Shown: one piece after another, positions 32,961-40,569 of the stretch
Position numbering within the stretch: position 1 is the first letter of the stretch
Layout: every line of letters starts with the position of its first letter
Source of the DNA: a virus
Strand: one strand, 5' to 3'
IMG/VR virus record: IMGVR_UViG_3300030618_000021
Coordinates: 1-53,561 of that record
Length of the DNA: 53,561 nt
Notes under the pieces: generated by a model
The model's input: the letters and a program-made list of their open reading frames with translations, nothing else
The model's database searches: none
Told to the model about the DNA's origin: nothing
Made by a program: the position numbers and the translations under genes

Positions 32961-33002
32961 CAACATAAAGTTGAATCGTCAACAATAAGTTGAGCATCTA
33001 AT
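32961..33002 (+). promoter_or_regulatory. divergent control region with two motif copies
   Basis: CAACATAAAGT (32961-32971) and CAACAATAAGT (32980-32990) lie in tandem, start to start 19 bases apart. The second is followed by TGAGCA and TCTAAT (32997-33002), then GAGGTG and ATG 33019. On the other side lies the minus gene at 32917. This is the only place with two exact copies so close together in an intergenic region. Confidence 0.65.
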
Positions 33003-33018
33003 TGGGGGTGAGGTGCTT

Positions 33019-33225
33019 ATGTCACGTCAGAAAGCTGTTAAAGTTACGGTCAGCAAATATCATGTTGACACATACAAGCTAAAACTTACGTGTGGTTGTG
33101 AGTACACTGTTCACACGTCGAAAGAGGCGGCAGAGGCTTTCAGTGACGCTGGTTTCGAATGCAAGCGTTGCCCAGTTTCTATTGAAACTGTTGGCACCCA
33201 TCCAATACATAAAGTTTATAGGTGA
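33019..33225 (+). CDS. small zinc-binding-like protein, 68 aa
   Basis: ATG 33019 with GAGGTG four bases upstream. Contains TCGCEY and CKRC, enough for a small zinc site, on a strand-rich scaffold. First gene of the + strand small-gene cluster. Function unknown. Confidence 0.55.
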   Translation: MSRQKAVKVTVSKYHVDTYKLKLTCGCEYTVHTSKEAAEAFSDAGFECKRCPVSIETVGTHPIHKVYR

Positions 33226-33228
33226 GCA

Positions 33229-33537
33229 ATGTTTGAAGTGTATCCAGATGTAGATTGGTTTCCATCACCGTTTGAAGTGATGGAACTCCAAACCCGCATA
33301 CGTGAGCTTGAGAGAATGAACGCTGATTGTCACGTGCGTACCGGTAACGCTATGGCTGGCTTGGGGCGTGAAATAGTTCGGGCCGGAAACATGGAGGCCA
33401 AACTAGGCGTTGCCATTATGGACCGCATCGTCGTCGAAAGAACGACGGGTGTAACACGGGAAAATATTCAGAGGTTCACGAATGAGAGCTATTCCAAAGA
33501 GTTGTGTGAAATCCAAAAGACAAAGGTGAGAACGTGA
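33229..33537 (+). CDS. hypothetical helical protein, 102 aa
   Basis: Three bases after the previous gene. Helical (VMELQTRIRELERMN). It overlaps the next gene through GTGA. No known motif. Confidence 0.5.
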   Translation: MFEVYPDVDWFPSPFEVMELQTRIRELERMNADCHVRTGNAMAGLGREIVRAGNMEAKLGVAIMDRIVVERTTGVTRENIQRFTNESYSKELCEIQKTKVRT

Positions 33538-33836
33538 GCGAGAAAGTTTTGACCGACGCAGAGCTGCGTAAAACGTATTACAAGGATTACGGCCTTCTAC
33601 TGGATCGTTTTCCAAATTATCCAATTGTGATGGACGGCAATGTCCTCCGTTGGAAACGCAAGCCGCTTATGGATTGGATATCTGATCAGATTCCAGAGGG
33701 CATGAATGCTGTTTGGATAGCAGCTCATCGTAATAAGTTTCCCCGTGAGGATCTCTATGAGTTCTATCAAGAGGTCGGTTACTCGCTGGCGGGGTTTCTT
33801 GAGGTATTCGGTGATGAGCTGGATCTGAATTGTTAG
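33534..33836 (+). CDS. hypothetical protein, 100 aa
   Basis: GTG start in a GTGA overlap. Aromatic-rich, with RKTYYKDYGLLLDRFPNYPIVM and DLYEFYQEVGYSL. No family recognised. Confidence 0.5.
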   Translation: MSEKVLTDAELRKTYYKDYGLLLDRFPNYPIVMDGNVLRWKRKPLMDWISDQIPEGMNAVWIAAHRNKFPREDLYEFYQEVGYSLAGFLEVFGDELDLNC

Positions 33837-33851
33837 AGCCATAGCAGACGC

Positions 33852-33857
33852 TACAAT
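33852..33857 (+). promoter_or_regulatory. putative phage promoter -10 (CGC-TACAAT)
   Basis: TACAAT followed by CAGTATGAGGGTG and ATG 33875. TTGTTA sits 16 bases upstream and could serve as -35. A dispersed 11-mer starts just inside the gene (33895). Confidence 0.5.
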
Positions 33858-33874
33858 CAGTATGAGGGTGCTTT

Positions 33875-34108
33875 ATGTTGATTACAACACTAAGTGAAAT
33901 ACGACACGCATTGGGCAGCATGATTTGCCGGGCATCGAACAGCGGCTGTACGTTGACACAGGAGATCAATGGTGTGTCTGTAACGGCCATCCCCTACAAG
34001 AAACAAGCCGGAGCTCATTTTCAAGCCTACAATCAGGACATTGGCCGTAAGGTGCTGGCTCAGAGCCTACTTGGGGAGCTGTCAAAACAAAGTCAGGAGC
34101 AGGCATGA
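33875..34108 (+). CDS. hypothetical protein, 77 aa
   Basis: GAGGG eight bases before the ATG. Mixed alpha/beta (VSVTAIPYKKQAGAHFQAYN). Contains the last exact 11-mer before a gap of 5.7 kb without one. Unknown function. Confidence 0.5.
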   Translation: MLITTLSEIRHALGSMICRASNSGCTLTQEINGVSVTAIPYKKQAGAHFQAYNQDIGRKVLAQSLLGELSKQSQEQA

Positions 34109-34647
34109 GTGGTTTGGAGATCAGAAAAATGACCAATTCGACAGCTAAGAGTCACACAGCACCTCGAATTACGCTAGGCGCAGCGATACGAGGGGTATGG
34201 GAAGTACATCCACAAGCTATCGACAGTTGGAGCGGTAGGATATGGACATCGCAGCACGGGTTTAAGAAGAGTGCATCCCTTGCTCCAAAGATGCCACACG
34301 AGACGGAGTATTTCTTGGGAGAGGATTGGATTGACGCGTTCCCCAAGCTCCCAGTGAAAACCGCGCCCGAATCCTATGACGTTGCATATGGTCACTCGGG
34401 TATGCAAATCGAGACCGAGAGTGAAGACGAAGCTAGTCCCCTGCCCGTCGAGGAAAAGTTCACAATATTCTTGGACGACGAAGGAGACTACGTCATCCAA
34501 GCCAATCGCGAAGCACAGCATGAGTTTTTGACCGCGCACGGATCGACGCCAAACGAAGCAGTTTATGCCATGCGTCAGACGCTTGATTTAATCACCCGAG
34601 CGCGGATGAAAGCCAACGGAGGCAATCATGAGCACCCCAGAGATTGA
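34105..34647 (+). CDS. hypothetical protein, 180 aa
   Basis: ATGA overlap with the previous gene. The C-terminal half (EEKFTIFLDDEGDYVIQANREAQ to AMRQTLDLITRAR) looks like a small alpha/beta domain. No known motif. It begins a run of genes that lack the dispersed 11-mer. Confidence 0.5.
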   Translation: MSGLEIRKMTNSTAKSHTAPRITLGAAIRGVWEVHPQAIDSWSGRIWTSQHGFKKSASLAPKMPHETEYFLGEDWIDAFPKLPVKTAPESYDVAYGHSGMQIETESEDEASPLPVEEKFTIFLDDEGDYVIQANREAQHEFLTAHGSTPNEAVYAMRQTLDLITRARMKANGGNHEHPRD

Positions 34648-34996
34648 CTGGACGAACGACCGTGAAGTTGTGGAAGCTGCCATACCTGGAGTTGCTGACG
34701 GAACCTATCGTGGTCCCATGCTTGGCTGGTACTGGTCGCAGGCTCGCAAGGACCCTCTGGTCGTTGAGTGGGAGGCCAAGCACAGACCTACTGTTGCTGA
34801 TGAGTACATTGCGGATTTGGCTAAGATCAAAGCAGAACAAGTTCCAGCGGTTGACTTGCCTAAGGTGCTCTATGACGCGCTGAAAGGTTTAGAGTCTTTG
34901 CACTTCGATGATTGGTATGACGATCTAGTACAAATACAGCAAGCCCGCGAGGCCATCAAACTCTACGAGGCGAAAGGGGCAGTAAATGAGGTGTGA
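34628..34996 (+). CDS. hypothetical protein, 122 aa
   Basis: GGAGG five bases before the ATG. Tryptophan-rich N-terminus (DWTNDREVVE, GWYWSQARKDPLV) and helical C-terminus ending EAKGAVNEV, the coding side of a duplicated DNA segment. Confidence 0.5.
   Translation: MSTPEIDWTNDREVVEAAIPGVADGTYRGPMLGWYWSQARKDPLVVEWEAKHRPTVADEYIADLAKIKAEQVPAVDLPKVLYDALKGLESLHFDDWYDDLVQIQQAREAIKLYEAKGAVNEV
34965..34984 (+). repeat. 20-bp direct repeat, copy 1
   Basis: ACGAGGCGAAAGGGGCAGTA, followed by R-ATGA. It encodes the end of one gene and carries the AGGGG ribosome site of the next. Copy 2 is at 35149-35168. Confidence 0.85.
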
Positions 34997-35207
34997 GAGT
35001 TGTCTCAGTGACGAGCCGCTAACGGTGGAACTGCACCAAGAGTTCGCCGTTGTAATAGTTCATTGCCCAGCCTGCGGTGTGGGCAAAGAGTACGCTATTG
35101 GTGATTGCAGATGCTGCGGACACCCTAGATGTGGACTACATGGTAGTGACGAGGCGAAAGGGGCAGTAGATGAAACGAAGCAGGAACAGACGAATCATCA
35201 TGGGTGA
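34986..35207 (+). CDS. small cysteine-rich zinc protein, 73 aa
   Basis: MRCESCLSDE, HCPACGVG, CRCCGHPRC and CGLHG give nine cysteines, enough for two zinc knuckles. The start is set by the AGGGG within repeat copy 1. The C-terminus DEAKGAVDE is encoded by repeat copy 2. Confidence 0.55.
   Translation: MRCESCLSDEPLTVELHQEFAVVIVHCPACGVGKEYAIGDCRCCGHPRCGLHGSDEAKGAVDETKQEQTNHHG
35149..35168 (+). repeat. 20-bp direct repeat, copy 2
   Basis: Identical 20 bases to 34965-34984, again directly before an ATGA start. The pair suggests a small gene-plus-ribosome-site module duplicated by recombination. Confidence 0.85.
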
Positions 35208-35379
35208 CATTGTTACGTTCAAAACAGGCGACAAGCGTATCGGCGTAGTGGGCTATGCTCCATATTCTCTCGATCTTTGTCAGGTGACATGGAAGGGCCG
35301 CAAGAGGCATGCCATCGTGCGGAAGAGCCTACTTGAGGTCGTCACCAATGCCAAAGGCTCGACGAGGCGCAGAACATAA
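35170..35379 (+). CDS. small basic protein, 69 aa
   Basis: ATG 35170 uses the ribosome site in repeat copy 2. MGDIVTFKTGDKRIGVVG, then VTWKGRKRHAIVRKSLLEVV, resembles an SH3- or KOW-like small barrel. An internal ATG at 35200 would trim the basic leader. Function unknown. Confidence 0.5.
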   Translation: MKRSRNRRIIMGDIVTFKTGDKRIGVVGYAPYSLDLCQVTWKGRKRHAIVRKSLLEVVTNAKGSTRRRT

Positions 35380-35419
35380 CCATACGCAGGCTACAGGCGC
35401 ACGTAGCGGAGGTCTAGAA

Positions 35420-35647
35420 ATGTACGCATTGCTTAACAAAGACAAAGAACTGTTCTGGTACAAAATCCCAGGAATTGCTGGGGAGTTTCGATCTGTCTCA
35501 ATATTCAATACTAGGGAAGATGCCATCCTTGCAGCCAAGGCGCTCTACATGGAAAACCTGCATATCGCAGAAATAAGCGTGGCAGTAACCATCAATCGAA
35601 ACGTAGCAGTACAGTTGTTCGCGGATCTACCGCAGGAGGCTGTATGA
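35420..35647 (+). CDS. hypothetical protein, 75 aa
   Basis: ATG 35420 with GGAGG seven bases upstream. Alpha/beta sequence (SVSIFNTREDAILAAKALY). The longer in-frame ORF from 35309 is a shadow of the previous gene. Confidence 0.5.
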   Translation: MYALLNKDKELFWYKIPGIAGEFRSVSIFNTREDAILAAKALYMENLHIAEISVAVTINRNVAVQLFADLPQEAV

Positions 35648-36114
35648 GCAAGTGGAGCTGGTGTGCAGCGGAAGACACGGATACACCATCGACAGATATA
35701 TCGGCGGTGCTTGAGCGATTGGAGGAACAAGGCAATGAAGTTGTTTCCATTGTCATAACTGGCGAGCGCAACGGCAAGCACTACTATCGTATTTTCTACC
35801 GCGAACCCTTATCCCAAGACGCCCGCATTGTCGAGTTGGCGGCTGAAGTCGAAAAGCGAAAATACTTTCCGGCGCAGCTCCTGGTTGGAGGCGGACCCGT
35901 CGTGACACAAGTTGCTTTCGACGAAATGAAAGAACTTGCAAACGCCCGCATCGCAGAACTGGAGCGGGAGATCCGAGAGGCGCACCGTCTTTTGGATTAC
36001 GCAGTTTGTTTGCATGTAAGAGATACAGATGAATGGGGCAATTGGTGTGAAACGAGAATGGAATGGATAGATCGCGACGATAAGCGCAACGCAGAGAGGG
36101 CGACCGAACAATGA
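35644..36114 (+). CDS. hypothetical protein, 156 aa
   Basis: ATGA overlap. An N-terminal alpha/beta domain (ERLEEQGNEVVSIVITGERNG) is followed by a coiled-coil helix (ARIAELEREIREAHRLLDYAV). No known motif. Confidence 0.5.
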   Translation: MSKWSWCAAEDTDTPSTDISAVLERLEEQGNEVVSIVITGERNGKHYYRIFYREPLSQDARIVELAAEVEKRKYFPAQLLVGGGPVVTQVAFDEMKELANARIAELEREIREAHRLLDYAVCLHVRDTDEWGNWCETRMEWIDRDDKRNAERATEQ

Positions 36115-36365
36115 GCGAAATGAAGATGGCTCCAGCTCAGATAGGGCGACACGGAACCGGCAAGATTCCTTGGGCTATGCATATGGCAGCGTACGAGGTA
36201 TACAGTGAGGTATTCGAGCCACAACTAGCGTTGGTCCAAGGTGGTTGCCGTGGAGGATTTGGGGAGGTCGAACTTATGGCCTTTCTGTATGCACGATCTT
36301 TCCCAAGGCAAGAATGGCGTCAGCGGTCGGACGAAGTATTCAAGAATGTGGAGATAACTCGATGA
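36111..36365 (+). CDS. hypothetical protein, 84 aa
   Basis: ATGA overlap on both ends. Short helical protein (PWAMHMAAYEVYSEVF) with GGCRGGFGE. Unknown. Confidence 0.5.
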   Translation: MSEMKMAPAQIGRHGTGKIPWAMHMAAYEVYSEVFEPQLALVQGGCRGGFGEVELMAFLYARSFPRQEWRQRSDEVFKNVEITR

Positions 36366-36817
36366 GCAAGCTATGTGACAATACACCAACAAAAGCTGGA
36401 TTCCCTCAAGATGTTTTTACTGCACATCCAGAGATGCGAAATCACAAATGCTGTAGATTAGCTGGGCACGCTGAGGCTTGTTTCTTTTGTGCTCCAGATG
36501 TTCAGCCAGCCGATCCTAAGGTAGAGGGTGTGGTCCTGCCCGACCTGCATCCTGTCTGCGCCCTATGTAAAGGAAAAGGTTCCAAGCATCAAACCGGGTT
36601 CACTGGGAAGCTGGTAGAGCATACCTGCACTCTCTGCAAAGGTAAGGGAACCGTGCTGTTATGTGCGGAAGAACTTACGGAACTTCTAAAGGGGGTCATC
36701 GCCCAGAGAGACGCTGCCCGAGAGGATCATGCTAGGGCGATCAAGAGCCTAGTCGAAGCATACGAGGCCACTCTTGCTGCCGAGAGAGCGCGAGCGCTGC
36801 AACAGTCTGCAACCTAA
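36362..36817 (+). CDS. zinc protein with DnaJ-type CxxCxGxG pair
   Basis: ATG 36362 in an ATGA overlap. HKCCRLAGHAEACFFC precedes CALCKGKG and CTLCKGKG, the repeat of the DnaJ cysteine-rich domain. The C-terminal 45 residues form a helix. Similar orphan domain at 1082-1267. Chaperone-adaptor role is speculative. Confidence 0.6.
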   Translation: MSKLCDNTPTKAGFPQDVFTAHPEMRNHKCCRLAGHAEACFFCAPDVQPADPKVEGVVLPDLHPVCALCKGKGSKHQTGFTGKLVEHTCTLCKGKGTVLLCAEELTELLKGVIAQRDAAREDHARAIKSLVEAYEATLAAERARALQQSAT

Positions 36818-36823
36818 AATCTG

Positions 36824-36852
36824 TTGACAGCAGGGGCCATCTTGTAGTCTGC
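36824..36852 (+). promoter_or_regulatory. possible sigma70-like promoter (TTGACA)
   Basis: A consensus TTGACA at 36824-36829. The best -10 is TAGTCT at 36845-36850, only 15 bases away, so the match is imperfect. It differs from the TAYAAT-type phage promoters and lies in the first real intergenic gap after the small-gene cluster. Confidence 0.35.
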
Positions 36853-36886
36853 TTGGGATTAAGCAGTTCCCCAGGAGACTACTCAC

Positions 36887-37042
36887 ATGGAAAACGGACC
36901 CGCAATCGGCAAGACGACTGCCAAAGTCATCCAGCCCGCAGTCGATACAGCCGCTGGCAGCAATAAGCCCACAACCGGCACGTCGAAAGAGATGCTTGAG
37001 CGTCTCCCTACCAACCATCCCATTGACGTAACCAAGATTTAA
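36887..37042 (+). CDS. small protein, 51 aa
   Basis: AGGAG ten bases before ATG 36887. The product is rich in Thr, Ala, Pro and Lys (TTAKVIQPAVDTAAGS) and looks disordered. It is bounded by a promoter-like TTGACA and a terminator, so it may be strongly expressed on its own. Confidence 0.55.
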   Translation: MENGPAIGKTTAKVIQPAVDTAAGSNKPTTGTSKEMLERLPTNHPIDVTKI

Positions 37043-37053
37043 CTTTATGGTGA

Positions 37054-37076
37054 GCGGAGCCTATAACGGGCTCCGC
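37054..37076 (+). terminator. intrinsic terminator
   Basis: GCGGAGCC and GGCTCCGC form an 8-bp stem with a 7-base loop, followed by AACTTGTTTTG. It directly follows the 51-aa gene. Confidence 0.7.
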
Positions 37077-37103
37077 AACTTGTTTTGTATGAGGTGGGTA
37101 ACG

Positions 37104-37277
37104 ATGGCAGAGCAGAAAACACCCCCACAAGCAGCACCAGTGGTCATAACAGCCGCTGCAAGCCCCAAGCCGATGTCCAACGAGGCAAGAGCGTCCAAGG
37201 CCGGTACGGCATGCCTACAGCGCCACGGCACAGAGTTCTACAGGCACATAGTGGCACAGCGCTGGGGTAAGGAATAG
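37104..37277 (+). CDS. small protein, 57 aa
   Basis: ATG 37104 with GAGGTG seven bases upstream. The end GTACLQRHGTEFYRHIVAQRWG resembles the short EFY-x-IG motif of GsiB/con-10-like stress peptides, but only once. Function unknown. Confidence 0.5.
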   Translation: MAEQKTPPQAAPVVITAAASPKPMSNEARASKAGTACLQRHGTEFYRHIVAQRWGKE

Positions 37278-37279
37278 CC

Positions 37280-37621
37280 ATGGCGCTCGACGGACTCAAA
37301 ATCGATGGGGCCGGTGGTGTCGTCTCAGAGTCTGGTTTAGCGTCGTCTTTAGGGATGACAGCTGGGCATCTTAAGACTCTTGAGCACGAAATACGCAACA
37401 TTCTGTTGCTAGATGATGATGAGTCGGCTCAGGCTCAAGCTACAATAGCAAACATTCTTGTGACGCAACTTACTCATGAGGAGCGGATGTGTGCTTTACA
37501 TCTACTCTATCAGGCGGACGTTGCTCCATATTCAGGTGAAAAGTTATGCCGACTGCAAAAAAAGGTGCTCAAAAAGCTCAAGGCCGTTCCAGAGCTAAAA
37601 AGCATGTGGCATCTGCTGTAG
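37280..37621 (+). CDS. hypothetical protein, 113 aa
   Basis: Two bases after the previous gene. Helical (HEIRNILLLDDDESAQAQATIANILV). It overlaps the next gene by 76 bases. It could be a small DNA-binding or terminase-small-like protein by position, but no motif supports this. Confidence 0.45.
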   Translation: MALDGLKIDGAGGVVSESGLASSLGMTAGHLKTLEHEIRNILLLDDDESAQAQATIANILVTQLTHEERMCALHLLYQADVAPYSGEKLCRLQKKVLKKLKAVPELKSMWHLL

Positions 37622-38376
37622 AGATCGTTAAGCCAGTGACGACCGACCCGCGACAGTTCTTTATCGATCAGGACTGGGAGGTTTGGTTTCATGAGTTCGC
37701 TACGGAGAGACAGTCTCGGGGCGGTGGGTATCGCTATGTCTCTACATTTGAGTTTGCCAAGGCCAAGAGTTCTAATCGTGTGATTCGCGATCTGATCCTG
37801 CACGTTATAGGGCCTGTAGCAGCGGGCAAGACGCCCATGTACAAGGACATACCTCAGTATGACTGGGAACGCCGCCGCAAGGCCGGTTTCTGGCTTGGGC
37901 CGGAGCCGCTCAAGGATAAGATCGAGGCTATCGTTGCCCAGGCAGATACTATTGACGAGGTAAAGAGTTCAGCAAGATCGGCGTTGCTGCCGTTGCTGCT
38001 GCAAACAGCTGCGATGTTTGACAAGATTGAGGCAGCATTCGGCGGACAGATATTTCTCCCCAATGGAACACTCAAAGATAATGAGGCACGGGCAAGCCTG
38101 TACATGCGATTGTCAGATCAGGCCATCAACGGTACGATCCGCATTCAAGAGGCGTATTCTCGCGCCCTGGGCATCAACATGAGCGATATGCAGGGAACGA
38201 TCCTGTTCCACGAGGCGGCGGCGTCTAGAATCTCTGGTAAGAGTCATGAGCTTGACGGGGCCAGATCAGTAATCGGAAAAATTCTTGAGATGACTATCGA
38301 CAAGGGTCATACTCATGGGATACCGCTACCGGACCCGGATATGGCTGACATTGCTCTGAAATCATCCAGAGGTTAA
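37546..38376 (+). CDS. hypothetical protein at start of the virion-region genes, 276 aa
   Basis: Basic N-terminus (KKGAQKAQGRSRAKK) that could bind DNA, followed by a long helical body. The alanine/leucine-rich region around residue 145 (SARSALLPLLLQTAAMFDKIEAAFGG) is well packed. A terminase-small or head-adaptor role is possible from the position only. GGTGAAAAG precedes ATG 37546. Confidence 0.5.
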   Translation: MPTAKKGAQKAQGRSRAKKHVASAVEIVKPVTTDPRQFFIDQDWEVWFHEFATERQSRGGGYRYVSTFEFAKAKSSNRVIRDLILHVIGPVAAGKTPMYKDIPQYDWERRRKAGFWLGPEPLKDKIEAIVAQADTIDEVKSSARSALLPLLLQTAAMFDKIEAAFGGQIFLPNGTLKDNEARASLYMRLSDQAINGTIRIQEAYSRALGINMSDMQGTILFHEAAASRISGKSHELDGARSVIGKILEMTIDKGHTHGIPLPDPDMADIALKSSRG

Positions 38377-38379
38377 CCA

Positions 38380-38850
38380 GTGAGCTATTCAGATCGTGCG
38401 AAAGCGTCGTACTCAAGAGTAAGTCGTGACTTGATGTTGCGTGCGTCGATTTCCGAAAGTGTGTTGGCAGAGGCGTTACGAGGTCGTGTGACTCCAGCAG
38501 CATCGCCGTTCGATATTATTATTGACGACATTAGTGTGGCTATTGAGCTTAAGGTGCTAGTGAGTTCAGCCCGTGAGGGCCAAGTGTTCGTCAACAAACA
38601 TGCTATGGGTCGCAAACAACAGTATCTCGTTGAGCGTGGGATGCAGCCATTCATGATAGCGATTGATTACAGAGCGGGTGAACCTGCGTATTACATTCGT
38701 GAGGGTGTGGCATCGTATAGACTTAAAAACATGCAGCGTTGCAAGAGTCCACGAGCGATGAGGATGTACCTCAATCGTTATGTCAGGGCTACTGCAATGG
38801 CTCTAGAGATAGCCACAGGTGCTCAGAATGCCGCGTTCAATGATGCCTAG
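38380..38850 (+). CDS. PD-(D/E)XK-like nuclease-fold protein
   Basis: FDIIIDDISVAIELKVL gives an aspartate followed after about ten residues by E-L-K, the signature of PD-(D/E)XK nucleases, here near residues 45-60. It is followed by a QYLVERG helix. GTG start at 38380 three bases after the previous stop. Likely a DNA-processing enzyme in the packaging or head region; the exact role is not visible. Confidence 0.5.
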   Translation: MSYSDRAKASYSRVSRDLMLRASISESVLAEALRGRVTPAASPFDIIIDDISVAIELKVLVSSAREGQVFVNKHAMGRKQQYLVERGMQPFMIAIDYRAGEPAYYIREGVASYRLKNMQRCKSPRAMRMYLNRYVRATAMALEIATGAQNAAFNDA

Positions 38851-40249
38851 TGAGGTTCCCAAGCCCACACCCCTCTACGATCAGCAGCCTAGTAGGGATA
38901 ACGAGTTCGCCAAAATTCTTAGGGACAAGAAAGCACGCATCAAGCACACCTCGGAACAGCCAGCAAATTTCTTTGAGAATCGTCCTACGCCCGGCGTAAC
39001 AGCTGGTGGGCCGGGATCTGGTCGTTATCCTAAAGGTTCGCATCAAGATATTGGTGAGACTCTCAGCAAAAAGATTGGCAAGAACTGGGATGGTGCCGTT
39101 AAGTATTACAACAGTATTCCGAATACGGACGGCGGGCGAATCCTAAATACGGATGAGGCACGAGAACTATCGTCAGCCTATCGCGCTGACCGTACGCGTT
39201 CTGCCGAGGTACACGAACCTGCCAGTCAGTTCATTAAGGATCTGTACGCACACAAGCTCTCACAACCCACGCCTGCCGGGTATAAGCCAGTCGTGCTGTT
39301 TACAGCGGGTGGTACCGGAGCTGGTAAATCAGTATCGTTGCGGGCTGCTGATCCGCAGGACTTAGCCAGTAAAGCTGAAATCGTTTACGACACAAATATG
39401 AACAATGTGCCGTCTGCAACCGCCAAAATCAATCAGGCTTTGTCTGCTGGACGCAACGTCCGTATCGCATACACCTACCGAGATCCGGTTGAGGCTATGA
39501 CGGGTGGGGCGCTGCCCCGGGCAATGCGGATGGGGAGAACCGTTCCACTTGCAGAGCACATCAAAACCCATGTGGGAGCTTATGCAACAGTAAGTTCATT
39601 ACAAAAGATTTATGCGGACAACCCGAATGTGCAGTTTCGGTTGTTCGATAATTCGCGTGGTCCGGGCAATGCTGCACAGGTACTTACTGTTGACGATCTG
39701 CCCAAAATGGCAGATAATGGACTCGAAGGGAGACTACATGAAGCACTTAATCAAGCACGAACCTCCGGGCGAATCTCGGAGGCCGTCTACCAAGGAACCC
39801 TCGGAAAAGGACTGGGGCGAGCAGTTGGTAGCCAATCTGAATCGAAACGTGTTAGCGGAGCAAGAGCAGGAACAGCACGAAGCTCAACAGTAAGTGCTGG
39901 CGGTCCAGGTTCAGGACGCTATCCCAAGGGTTCTGGTAAGCAGAATGGCCCGGTCGGTCGTGCTCCAGCAGGCCGTGACAGCGGAGGAGTACGAGACGGG
40001 GCCGGTGGGTCGGATCTTTATCGGGATCGGCGGATTCAAGCCGCCTATCAGGTAAAACCAGATCAGGCATCATTGGCACGTCTGATGGGTCCAGGTTGTT
40101 ACCGTGTTGTTGGAGACCAACTCCTGACGGTTACAAAACATGCTGGCTTGGCTCGTTCGTTTGCAGACCGTATGGCGACCGGTGCCCAAATAGTTCAGGT
40201 GTACAACGGTGAGGGTAGGGTTATCTATGCAAAGGGTGGTGGAATCTGA
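38828..40249 (+). CDS. zeta-toxin-like P-loop kinase with AGGPGSGRYPKGS motifs
   Basis: Residues about 155-300 resemble zeta-toxin kinases, which phosphorylate UDP-N-acetylglucosamine: Walker A GGTGAGKS (near 161-168), then EIVYDTNM, NVRIAYTYRDP and a C-terminal FDNSRG. The kinase lies between two copies of AGGPGSGRYPKGS (about residues 58-70 and 357-369). After the second copy comes a separate 100-residue domain. No epsilon antitoxin is recognisable nearby. The location among virion genes suggests a protein carried in the particle; this is inference. ATG 38828 has AGGTG six bases upstream. Confidence 0.6.
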   Translation: MPRSMMPSEVPKPTPLYDQQPSRDNEFAKILRDKKARIKHTSEQPANFFENRPTPGVTAGGPGSGRYPKGSHQDIGETLSKKIGKNWDGAVKYYNSIPNTDGGRILNTDEARELSSAYRADRTRSAEVHEPASQFIKDLYAHKLSQPTPAGYKPVVLFTAGGTGAGKSVSLRAADPQDLASKAEIVYDTNMNNVPSATAKINQALSAGRNVRIAYTYRDPVEAMTGGALPRAMRMGRTVPLAEHIKTHVGAYATVSSLQKIYADNPNVQFRLFDNSRGPGNAAQVLTVDDLPKMADNGLEGRLHEALNQARTSGRISEAVYQGTLGKGLGRAVGSQSESKRVSGARAGTARSSTVSAGGPGSGRYPKGSGKQNGPVGRAPAGRDSGGVRDGAGGSDLYRDRRIQAAYQVKPDQASLARLMGPGCYRVVGDQLLTVTKHAGLARSFADRMATGAQIVQVYNGEGRVIYAKGGGI

Positions 40250-40497
40250 TGATCGATCTTAAGGATACGGAGACTGCTGTTCAATCGGAATATGGTTGGT
40301 TACTGGACAACGGCTTGTTGTGCATCGGCCTTGGCTCGTGCAGCATGGTGGATTGGGTAACGTATACCGATGAGAATGCCATTCGATTTGCTCGCGCCCA
40401 AGATGCGGTGAATATGCGATCAGCGCTTAGAGGCGTCAACATGGGAATCTCTATGATGATGGATCGGTGTAAGCCGGTGGAGCATGCTTGGGGCTAG
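40249..40497 (+). CDS. hypothetical protein, 82 aa
   Basis: TGATG junction with the zeta-like gene. Short alpha/beta protein (NGLLCIGLGSCSMVDWVTY). Coupled translation suggests a partner, possibly an immunity protein, but no evidence beyond position. Confidence 0.5.
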   Translation: MIDLKDTETAVQSEYGWLLDNGLLCIGLGSCSMVDWVTYTDENAIRFARAQDAVNMRSALRGVNMGISMMMDRCKPVEHAWG

Positions 40498-40569
40498 TCA
40501 ACGATATTTCGTGACACCAGAATCTCGCTTGTGGTATTTGTATTGCAGCGCGGTGAAAGGAACACCCCC

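Noticed and set aside
39612-39893. 93-codon + ORF inside the zeta-like gene
   Set aside because: Another frame of a well-supported coding region; polar low-quality sequence.
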